A stretch of DNA of 9,831 bases. Source: JBAZDV01 sp041669745 (GTDB taxonomy: Archaea > Thermoplasmatota > Thermoplasmata > Methanomassiliicoccales > Methanomethylophilaceae). Below the pieces are notes generated by a model that saw only the letters and a program-made list of their open reading frames with translations, made no database searches and was not told the DNA's origin. The translations under genes and the position numbers were made by a program. Each line of letters opens with the position of its first letter. Positions within the stretch are counted from its first letter, which is position 1. Shown piece by piece: positions 1-7,100 of the stretch. The stretch spans positions 1-9,831 of the forward strand of contig JBAYAO010000049.1 in assembly GCA_041669745.1 (NCBI GenBank). The letters run 5' to 3'.

Positions 1-1821
1 ACCGAGACCGTCATCAGGCAGGCACTCAAGGAGCGTGTCAGACCGTTGCTGTTCATCAACAAGGTCGACAGGATGATCAATGAACTCCAGGTAACACCGC
101 AGATGATGATCGACAAATTCTCAAAACTCGTTGCGGAGTTCAACAAGAAGATATTCGACATCATGCCGGCACCACTCAACAAGGAGTGGCAGGTCCACAT
201 CGAGGACGGTACCGTCGCATTCGGTTCAGCCTACAAGAACTGGGCCATTTCCGCACCATACATGAAGAAGTCCAAGATCACATTCAAAGACGTCTTCGAG
301 TACTGCACCGCGGGGAAGGAGAAGGAACTCGCCAAGAAATCACCGCTTCACGAAGTCATCCTGGAGATGGCGATCAAGCACGTCCCCAATCCACTGGATG
401 CACAGAAGCTCCGTATCCCGACCATATGGAAGGGAGATCTCGATTCAAAGATCGGAAAGGAGATGCTGGCCTGTGACCATACGGGAGACGTTTCCTTCAT
501 GATCAACAAGATCATCATGGATCCGCACGCAGGCGAGGTCGCCATCGGAAGGATGTTCTCGGGTACGATCAAGAAGGGACAGACCCTCTACATCTCTGGC
601 ATGCCAAATCCGCAGAGGGTTCAGACTGTCGCACTGTCGGTCGGCGCCGACCGTGTTCCCGTGGAGGAATGCGTTGCGGGGAATATCGTTGCGGTAACGG
701 GTCTAAAGGATGCCATCGCAGGTTCCACGGTATCGTCGTTGACGGATATGGAGCCCTTCGAGAAGATGACGCATTACTCGGAGCCGGTGGTAACGAAAGC
801 CATCGAGGCGAAACACATGCAGGACCTGCCGAAATTGGTGGAGGTCCTGAGGACCATCGCCAAGGCAGATCCGTCACTGAACGTCGAGATCAACAACGAG
901 ACCGGCGAACATCTCCTATCGGGAATGGGTGAACTCCACCTGGAGATCACCGAGTACCGTATCGTGAACGAACAGGGCGTGGAGATCGTATCCTCACCGC
1001 CGATAGTCGTCTATCAGGAGGGTGTCAAAGGGCCGAGTCATGCAGAATTCGAAGGCAAGTCGCCCAACAAGCACAACAAGTTCTATTTCCTGGTCTCGAA
1101 GCTCGAGCCGGGAGTAATGGAAGCGATCCACAAAGGCGATATAGATCCAGATGCGAAGATAAAGGATCCCAAGGCCATGGCCAGGATGCTCTCCGACCTC
1201 GGAATGGACAAGGAAGAGGCCAAAGGTATCGTCTGTTTCAAGAAGAACAACGTATTGTTGGACTGCACCAAAGGTATCCAGTATCTCCACGAGACGATGG
1301 AGCTCATCAAGCAATCATTCGAAGAGGCCATGTCCAAAGGACCTCTCGCCGGTGAGAAGGTCGCCGGTCTGAAGGTCAAATTGATGGATGCAAAACTTCA
1401 CGAGGATACGATCCACAGAGGACCAGCGCAGGTCATACCCGCAGTTAGGGATGGTATATACGGTTCGATGTGCCAGGCAGGAAGGATACTTATGGAGCCC
1501 ATGCAGAAGGTGTTCATCAGTGTGCCTCAGGACTACATGGGAGATGCGGTCTCGTTGATCAATCAGCGCCGCGGAACCATACTGGAGATGGGACAGGAGG
1601 ATGTCAACTCGACGGTGACATCGATATGCCCGGTCTCCGAGATGTTCGGATTCGCGTCCGCGATCCGCGGAGCGACACAGGGACGTGCGCTCTGGTCCAC
1701 AGAGAACGCGGGATTCCAGCAGGTACCCCCTGAATTGCAGGTTAAAGCGGTCAGGGAGATAAGGACACGCAAGGGAATGAACCCAGAACCGTATGACGAA
1801 AAATACTACTCGGGAATGTGA
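1..1821 (+). CDS. fusA: Elongation factor 2 (aEF-2), 5'-truncated by window edge
   Basis: This is the GTPase that drives ribosomal translocation in archaea. The reading frame is open from base 1, so the true start lies upstream; 606 codons are present and roughly the first 120 residues, with the P-loop and DxPGH motifs, should be missing compared with a usual length near 730. Visible in order: the G4 motif NKVD (window codons 20-23); domain II from about codon 163; domain III around codons 275-325 with the signature SGMGELHLEI from codon 307; domain IV with LHEDTIHRGPAQVIP, in which the His at 1414-1416 matches the diphthamide-modified residue of archaeal and eukaryal EF-2; and domain V with MEPMQKVFISVPQDYMG. 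The C-terminus YYSGM ends at TGA 1819-1821. It precedes EF-1alpha and S10, the standard archaeal str operon order. No damage is seen. Identity is near certain. Confidence 0.98.
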   Translation, partial: TETVIRQALKERVRPLLFINKVDRMINELQVTPQMMIDKFSKLVAEFNKKIFDIMPAPLNKEWQVHIEDGTVAFGSAYKNWAISAPYMKKSKITFKDVFEYCTAGKEKELAKKSPLHEVILEMAIKHVPNPLDAQKLRIPTIWKGDLDSKIGKEMLACDHTGDVSFMINKIIMDPHAGEVAIGRMFSGTIKKGQTLYISGMPNPQRVQTVALSVGADRVPVEECVAGNIVAVTGLKDAIAGSTVSSLTDMEPFEKMTHYSEPVVTKAIEAKHMQDLPKLVEVLRTIAKADPSLNVEINNETGEHLLSGMGELHLEITEYRIVNEQGVEIVSSPPIVVYQEGVKGPSHAEFEGKSPNKHNKFYFLVSKLEPGVMEAIHKGDIDPDAKIKDPKAMARMLSDLGMDKEEAKGIVCFKKNNVLLDCTKGIQYLHETMELIKQSFEEAMSKGPLAGEKVAGLKVKLMDAKLHEDTIHRGPAQVIPAVRDGIYGSMCQAGRILMEPMQKVFISVPQDYMGDAVSLINQRRGTILEMGQEDVNSTVTSICPVSEMFGFASAIRGATQGRALWSTENAGFQQVPPELQVKAVREIRTRKGMNPEPYDEKYYSGM

Positions 1822-1826
1822 GTAAG

Positions 1827-1834
1827 CTTAAATA
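1827..1834 (+). promoter_or_regulatory. Probable TATA box for the EF-1alpha gene
   Basis: CTTAAATA lies in the 68-bp gap after the EF-2 stop. Archaeal TATA boxes sit about 26 bases before transcription starts, which predicts a start near 1857 and a short leader of about 33 bases carrying the Shine-Dalgarno. This would give EF-1alpha extra transcription beyond the operon read-through. Sequence resemblance only. Confidence 0.5.
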
Positions 1835-1875
1835 GGAAACATAATATGGAGAAAACCAGACCTAACTATAACAAT

Positions 1876-1881
1876 AGGAGG
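1876..1881 (+). promoter_or_regulatory. Strong Shine-Dalgarno of EF-1alpha
   Basis: AGGAGG stands 8 bases before the ATG at 1890 and fixes that start. It is the clearest ribosome-binding site in the window and fits a highly translated gene. Confidence 0.85.
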
Positions 1882-1889
1882 AAATAAAG

Positions 1890-3155
1890 ATGGCAGAGAA
1901 AGAACACATGAATTTGGTCATCATCGGACACGTCGACCACGGAAAATCCACCCTCACAGGAAGGATCCTTCTCGAGACCGGTGCGATCGACCCACACGTT
2001 ATCGAAAAGTTCAAAAAGCAGGCGGAGGAGAAAGGCAAGGGATCATTCTACTTCGCATGGGTCATGGACGGACTCAAGGAAGAGAGGGAGAGAGGAGTCA
2101 CCATCGACGTAGCGCACAAGAAGTTCTACACCGACAAATACTACTTCACCGTCATCGATGCGCCCGGACACCGTGATTTCGTCAAGAACATGATCACAGG
2201 TACCAGCCAGGCGGACGCGGCAGTCATCACATGCTCTGCGATCGAGGGACCTCAGGCACAGACCAAGGAGCACGTCTTCCTTGCAACCACCCTCGGTGTC
2301 AAACAGATCATCGTTGCCATCAACAAGATGGACGCTGTCAAATACGACGAGGCGAAGTACAAAGAGGCCGTCGCAGGCATGACGAAGCTCATGTCCATGG
2401 TCGGTATCAAGGCGGACACCGTCCCGTTCATTCCGGTATCGGCATACGTCGGTGACAACGTTAAGGTGCTGTCGCCCAACATGCCGTGGTACAAGGGACC
2501 GACCCTTATCCAGGCATTGGACAACCTCAAGGTTCCGGACAAACACACCGAGAAGCCGCTCAGGCTTCCTGTTCAGGACGTCTACACCATCACGGGTATC
2601 GGAACCGTCCCGGTAGGAAGGATAGAGACAGGTATACTGAAGCCCAACATGAAGGTCGTATTCCAGCCGTCCAATGTGGTCGGTGAGGTGAAGTCAATCG
2701 AAATGCACCATGAGAACATGGCTCAGGCGCTTCCTGGAGACAACGTCGGATTCAACGTCCGCGGAGTTGCGAAGAACGACATAAAGAGAGGAGATGTCGC
2801 AGGTCCGGTCGACAATCCGCCGTTGGTCGCCAAGACGTTCACGGCCCAGATCGTGGTCCTTAACCACCCATCGGTCATAACGGTCGGATACACGCCAGTG
2901 TTCCACTGCCATACATCGCAGACGGCATGCAGGTTCGTCGAGCTCGTCAAGACGATCGACCCCAAGACAGGTATGGCGAAGCAGGAGCATCCTGATTTCC
3001 TGAAGACCGGGGACATCGCCGTTGTCAAGCTCGAGCCTACGAAACCAATGGTGATCGAGACTGCAAAAGAATACCCGCCTCTCGGAAGGTTCGCCATCAG
3101 AGACATGGGACAGACCGTGGCCGCAGGAATGTGTCTAACGGTCGAGAAGGCATAA
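1890..3155 (+). CDS. tuf: Elongation factor 1-alpha (archaeal EF-Tu)
   Basis: This GTPase carries aminoacyl-tRNA to the ribosomal A site. The 421-residue product has the usual archaeal length. Visible motifs are the P-loop GHVDHGKS (residues 13-20), the effector region ending in RERGVTID (66-73), DAPGHRDF (90-97) and NKMD (145-148). After the G domain come the two beta-barrel domains, with the domain II segment VYTITGIGTVPVGRIETG and the domain III segments VGYTPVFHCHTSQTACR and PPLGRFAIRDMGQTVAAG. The start is set by AGGAGG 8 bases upstream. It follows EF-2 by 68 bases and precedes S10 by 37 bases. A TATA-like box at 1827-1834 suggests its own promoter in addition to operon transcription. 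Nothing is missing or damaged. Confidence 0.99.
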   Translation: MAEKEHMNLVIIGHVDHGKSTLTGRILLETGAIDPHVIEKFKKQAEEKGKGSFYFAWVMDGLKEERERGVTIDVAHKKFYTDKYYFTVIDAPGHRDFVKNMITGTSQADAAVITCSAIEGPQAQTKEHVFLATTLGVKQIIVAINKMDAVKYDEAKYKEAVAGMTKLMSMVGIKADTVPFIPVSAYVGDNVKVLSPNMPWYKGPTLIQALDNLKVPDKHTEKPLRLPVQDVYTITGIGTVPVGRIETGILKPNMKVVFQPSNVVGEVKSIEMHHENMAQALPGDNVGFNVRGVAKNDIKRGDVAGPVDNPPLVAKTFTAQIVVLNHPSVITVGYTPVFHCHTSQTACRFVELVKTIDPKTGMAKQEHPDFLKTGDIAVVKLEPTKPMVIETAKEYPPLGRFAIRDMGQTVAAGMCLTVEKA

Positions 3156-3157
3156 AC

Positions 3158-3185
3158 CCCTTCTTTTTCCGGTGCATAAAAAGGG
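3158..3185 (+). promoter_or_regulatory. Hairpin in the tuf-rpsJ spacer
   Basis: CCC (3158-3160) plus TTTTT (3164-3168) can pair with AAAAA (3178-3182) plus GGG (3183-3185), with a three-base bulge and a 9-base loop. The GGG is the only purine-rich stretch that could act as a weak Shine-Dalgarno for rpsJ at 3193, so the fold could hide it. The T-run could also act as a partial terminator after tuf. Both roles are inferences. Confidence 0.35.
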
Positions 3186-3192
3186 ATAAGCC

Positions 3193-3507
3193 ATGTCACA
3201 GCGTGCAAGAATCTCACTGAGCGGAACAGATCCGCAGAAGGTCGACAGCGTGTGCACACAGATCAAAGGGATCTCCCAGAAGACTGGTGTCGAGATACGC
3301 GGACCGGTACCGCTTCCAACGAAGAAGCTGAAGGTACCCTGCAGGAAAAGTCCTGACGGTGAGGGAAGCGAGACCTGGGATCGTTGGGAGATGCGCATTC
3401 ACAAGAGGCTTATCGACCTCGACGCTGACGAGCGCGCTCTCAGACAGCTCATGAGGATCCAGGTCCCCGACGGCGTGAACATCGAGATCGTTCTGCGCAG
3501 CGTTTAA
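3193..3507 (+). CDS. rpsJ: 30S ribosomal protein S10 (uS10), archaeal type
   Basis: S10 is a component of the 30S subunit head. The 104-residue length is normal for archaeal S10. It opens with ARISLSGTDPQKVD and carries the family segments GPVPLPTKKLKVP (about residues 37-49), RKSPDGEGSETW, WEMRIHKRLIDLDADERALR and the C-terminal VPDGVNIEIVLRS. The ATG at 3193 gives the normal N-terminus; the upstream ribosome-binding signal is weak (only GGGAT), so translation may depend on coupling to EF-1alpha, whose stop lies 37 bases before. It is the last gene of this operon in the window and is followed by a probable terminator hairpin. Confidence 0.98.
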   Translation: MSQRARISLSGTDPQKVDSVCTQIKGISQKTGVEIRGPVPLPTKKLKVPCRKSPDGEGSETWDRWEMRIHKRLIDLDADERALRQLMRIQVPDGVNIEIVLRSV

Positions 3508-3524
3508 ACAATTTATCTCATTTC

Positions 3525-3555
3525 TCGGGCTTCGATCCCGAATACCTTTTATTTT
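3525..3555 (+). terminator. Probable terminator after rpsJ
   Basis: A perfect 5-bp stem, TCGGG (3525-3529) with CCCGA (3537-3541) and a 7-base loop, is followed by a T-rich tract at about 3546-3555. It starts 18 bases after the rpsJ stop. Archaeal termination relies mostly on the T-rich tract, so the hairpin may be accessory. The loop recalls a tRNA T-arm but no matching acceptor stem exists. Confidence 0.5.
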
Positions 3556-3682
3556 CACTTCTGCAGCGGACAGCATCCACGGTACGTTGTAGTCTGGATA
3601 AAATTGCTTCATAAAGCAAGAAGGAATACAACGATTCCAATGTGTCTTAGTTCTACGAGCGGGGAACATCTACCGTACATGT
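3556..3682. other. Gene-free spacer with a nested stem-loop
   Basis: No convincing reading frame is present. CGTTGTA (3585-3591) pairs perfectly with TACAACG (3627-3633) and encloses a second perfect hairpin, TTGCTT (3604-3609) with AAGCAA (3614-3619) around CATA. A competing hairpin is GGAAT (3623-3627) with ATTCC (3634-3638), which shares bases with the outer stem, so the two folds exclude each other. This could be a small structured RNA or the 3' tail of the rpsJ transcript. It could also be chance. Confidence 0.3.
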
Positions 3683-3715
3683 ATTATATTATAGGGGAGC
3701 AATCCTTTAAATATA
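3683..3715 (+). promoter_or_regulatory. Tandem TATA-like promoter for the giant surface protein gene
   Basis: Two AT-rich elements, ATTATATTATA (3683-3693) and TTTAAATATA (3706-3715), stand in otherwise mixed sequence. By usual archaeal spacing they predict transcription starts near 3714 and 3737. The 8-bp palindrome TACATGTA (3676-3683) abuts the first and could be a regulator site. The only downstream + strand gene is the surface protein, which would then have a leader of roughly 260 bases. Confidence 0.5.
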
Positions 3716-4000
3716 GGTAATATTCAGCCGCTATGGATCGGGTCGTGGTGGATCCGATTCAGAGGAGGTCGTTCGTTCGCATCTGATGCGATCGGGGATT
3801 TCCCCAGGTAAAGCGTTCGGTTGCTAGGTGGTGGAGCAGTGGTTAATGGGTCTAGGGCATCCGCATCATTGAGGTCAGCGTCAGCTGCAGCTCCGTCCCT
3901 CCTGAAGACCACGGCGATGGTATCGTCCGGTTCCCGAAGAACGCACACCAAGAAGGAGTCCGCGGACAAGGCAACGCCGCTTTATCTCCGTATAGCGGCG
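3716..4000 (+). promoter_or_regulatory. GC-rich structured leader before the surface protein gene
   Basis: Several short perfect inverted repeats follow the predicted transcription start: ATCGG (3737-3741) with CCGAT (3754-3758); TCGCAT (3777-3782) with ATGCGA (3786-3791) and a 3-base loop; GGGGA (3794-3798) next to TCCCC (3801-3805); and the palindrome AGCTGCAGCT (3883-3892). A GAGGAGG at 3762-3768 resembles a Shine-Dalgarno but serves no sensible reading frame. From 3812 the frame of the downstream gene is open, so alternative starts at GTG 3839, TTG 3869 or ATG 3917 would turn part of this leader into coding sequence. I recognise no known riboswitch. Confidence 0.35.
3975..4000 (+). repeat. 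Inverted repeat abutting the chosen start codon
   Basis: CGCCGCT (3975-3981) and AGCGGCG (3994-4000) are perfect 7-bp complements around a 12-base loop, with the second arm ending immediately before ATG 4001. If 4001 is the start, the stem could block initiation or serve as a protein site. If translation starts upstream, it simply encodes part of the N-terminus. Confidence 0.55.
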
Positions 4001-4114
4001 ATGGTCATACCGGGCAGAACGACCAAATCGATAAAGCCATCGATAACACTGGCCATATTGCTTGCCATAGTTTTCATCGTCACGGTATTCGTTCCGATGA
4101 ACAACATCTATGCT
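4001..4114 (+). other. Signal peptide of the surface protein
   Basis: Residues 1-14 carry basic Arg and Lys; residues 15-32 form an uninterrupted hydrophobic stretch (ITLAILLAIVFIVTVFVP); a short polar segment ends in IYA at residue 38, a plausible signal peptidase site. It could also remain as an N-terminal membrane anchor. Confidence 0.8.
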
Positions 4115-7100
4115 ATCGATGTCGGTCAGAATTCTTCTGATATGCAGTCGGTCACGGTCAACGGTGTGACCGGTGTGATCGTTGGTAACGACATCACGGT
4201 CACGCTTCCGAATGGCACCGATTTCGGTAATCTGGCGATCGATTACGTTGCATCGCCGGGTTTCACTGTCACCGACGTGGTCACAGAGGAACAGACAGTG
4301 GATACGGCCGTGAAACAGATCACGGTAACGTCGACGGATACCGATTCGACCACCGTTTACAAGCTTACTATAAACACCGGATTCACCGTCTCCGGTAAGG
4401 TAACCGATTCGGATTCCGTACCTATATCGGGCGTCACCGTGACACTCAGATCGTACACGACTGTTACCGGTGACGACGGGATGTACTACCTGTACGTCGA
4501 GGATTCCACAACGGGTACATTGGAATTCGCAAAGACGGGTTACGGTACGGTCGCGGAATCGGTACCGAGCATCAACGCCGACATCGATATCCCAGATGCG
4601 GTCCTTACGCTCAACACATACTCGGTCTCCTACGATATGGAAGGTCACGGCACACAGATCCCGTCGTATTCGGTATGTCACGGAGAATACATAACCGCCC
4701 CCGCGGAGCCTTCCGCATACGGATACAGGTTCGACGGGTGGTATAAGGACGCTTCGTTCGAAACGGCATGGATATTCTCGACCGATGAGGTCACGTCGGA
4801 CGTGATGCTGTACGCCAAATGGACTCCCGTCTGTTACGTCGTATTCGATTCGAACGGTCACGGCACCGATCCGGCATCGGTCACGGTCACGAGCGGTTCA
4901 ATCATCGCTGCCCCGGACGTGAACGTACCAGACGGATACACGTTCGGCGGATGGTATACGGACCGTCTTTGCACGAACGAATGGAGTTTCGATGACGCGA
5001 TAACATCCGATATGACGTTGTACATGAAGTGGACTGCAGATTCCGTAACGCCGGTGATCAGCGGTGCAGACGGGATAACGGTTGCTCCGGGTACGGTCTA
5101 CTACGGTTTCACGGGTGAAGTCACACTTTCAAAAACGGGTTACGACATATCAATTACGAGTGTCACGGTGAACGGATCAACGTTGGTCGGAGGTACTGAC
5201 TACACCTATGCCGATGGTGTTCTGAACATCATCACGCCGCTTGGTGGTACTCCGATCATAACGGTCACTACCAGTACCCAGCAGTGCACCATCACGTATT
5301 ACGGTAACGGCGGAACCACAGGACAAGGTGCTATCTTGATAGAGAAAGGCCCTTACAACTATGACAGAGGGATCAATCTGCTCAGTTCCACGACGTCATT
5401 TACGAGGACCGATTATCGCGGTGAGGGATGGAATACGAAGGCCGACGGAACAGGTACTTCGTACACCAACAACGAATGGTTAAACATAGAATCTGACATG
5501 GTTTTGTACGCTATGTGGTATAGTACGAATTACGATCTTTCGATCACCGTTCCCACATTTGGCGACATTACATACGGTGACCAGTCGGCAGCGGGTAACA
5601 TTACGATTACGAACAATTCCGGAAATGAAATGACGGACGTCACATACACACTGTCTGGAACATATGCAAATGATTTTACACTCTCTGATACGACGACGAC
5701 ATTCTCGACCGGCGGTGCCACTGTTTGGAAGATTCAACCGAATGCGGGCATAGGAGTCGGTGAACACAGTGTCACCCTTACAATAACCTACACCAAACAA
5801 AGTTGGTACTGGTGGTATTCCGAGACGAAGACATACACAGTCAACATATCAGTCATCGTAACAGCGAAAGACATCGCTTCAATGGAAACAGACATACCCG
5901 ATCAGACGTACACCGGTTCGGCGATTACTCCGGTAATCTCCGGGATTACCGCGACGTATGCGTATCAATACAACACCGATGTCGGGACTGCTCTTGTGAC
6001 CGTCACAGGCACAGGCAACTACTGCGGTACAGTTACGACGTCGTTCAACATAGTTCCGAAGCAGATCACAGAGGCAGATTTCACCATAGATACAAGCGAT
6101 GTGGAATACACAGGATTGCCGATAATCAAGACGGTAACCTCCGATCTGATCCTCGACCGGGATTATACGGTGTCATATACCAACAACATATCGAAGGGCA
6201 CAGTAACCATAACCATAAATGGAATTCTCAATTACAACGGAACTCTGATCTATAGCTATGACATCGTCGGTACACTGATAAAAGGATCAGATTTCGTGGT
6301 TGACACAAGTGATGTAGAATACACAGGATCACCGATAACCAAGACGGTAACCTCCGATCTTGTTCTCGGTACGGATTACATCGTGACCTATTCGGGGAAC
6401 GATACCGACGTCGGTCCGGTGACGATGACCATCACGGGGATCAACAATTACGGAGGCAGTCTGTCCTATGAATTCAACATATTGCCCGCCGTCATATCCA
6501 ATGTCGTCATAACGGACGTTACCGTACCTGTCGTGGGCGCAGAACCGGATACGGTCGGTATTGCCGGCAGCACGGCATACACGTTGACGGCAGGCGAGTG
6601 GTCTCCAAGCGTCGTCACATTCACACCGGGAACGTACACCGTCAGTTTCATCGTTTCACCGACCTCGAATTACGTGATGGGCGAAAACATCACCGCGACG
6701 ATAGACGGTAATGCGGCGACCGTAACGTATCTTGACGGAATCGGATACGAAGTATCATACACATTCCCAGAGATATCTGGTCTGACCATAACCTATGAAT
6801 CGGTGCCTGCGGCCACAGTTCCAGATCAGATCTGGGTACCGCAAAACGGATCCATGACATCAGCACAGATCAGTGCCGTGCCGACGGGTGTCAACGGGAC
6901 CTTCGCAGGCTGGTATGCCGACGAGGCCTTCGAGACACAGGTCACGGAATCTACGGTTTTCACATCCGATTCTACGATCTATGCGAAGTGGACCTTCAAA
7001 GTGACGTACGATCCAAATGGCGGCAGCGGTACGACGGTCGACAACAACAATTACGTATACGGAGATTATGCCACAATACTCGATAGTAAGTTTGGTAAGA

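Noticed and set aside
3525..3541. tRNA T-arm-like hairpin after rpsJ
   Set aside because: The loop is shifted by one base from the canonical T-loop, and no acceptor, D-arm or anticodon arm can be drawn; a terminator hairpin fits better.
3214..3669. Minus-strand open frame of 151 codons across rpsJ
   Set aside because: Most of it is antisense to the unmistakable S10 gene and it has no recognisable domain.
3640..3720. Small + strand frame of 26 codons (ATG 3640 to TAA 3718)
   Set aside because: No ribosome-binding site, runs straight through the TATA-like promoter elements, and the product resembles nothing known.
3733..3786. 17-codon frame at ATG 3733, near the predicted transcription start
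   Set aside because: Possible leaderless short peptide, but no conserved sequence and a stop at 3784; it could only matter as a leader peptide, for which there is no further evidence.
3724..3969. Minus-strand open frame of 81 codons in the spacer
   Set aside because: No Shine-Dalgarno, no motif, low-complexity Asp/Ala/Pro product, and it overlaps the predicted promoter leader and alternative starts of the + strand gene.
3881..4861. Minus-strand open frame of 326 codons
   Set aside because: It lies antisense to the N-terminal part of the surface protein, whose + strand translation shows clear domains. The minus-strand product is an Arg/Asp/Val-rich string with no recognisable motif, explained by codon bias of the sense strand.
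5803..6255. + strand frame of 150 codons inside the surface protein gene
   Set aside because: Different frame from the domain-bearing translation; His/Arg/Ser-rich product without motifs.
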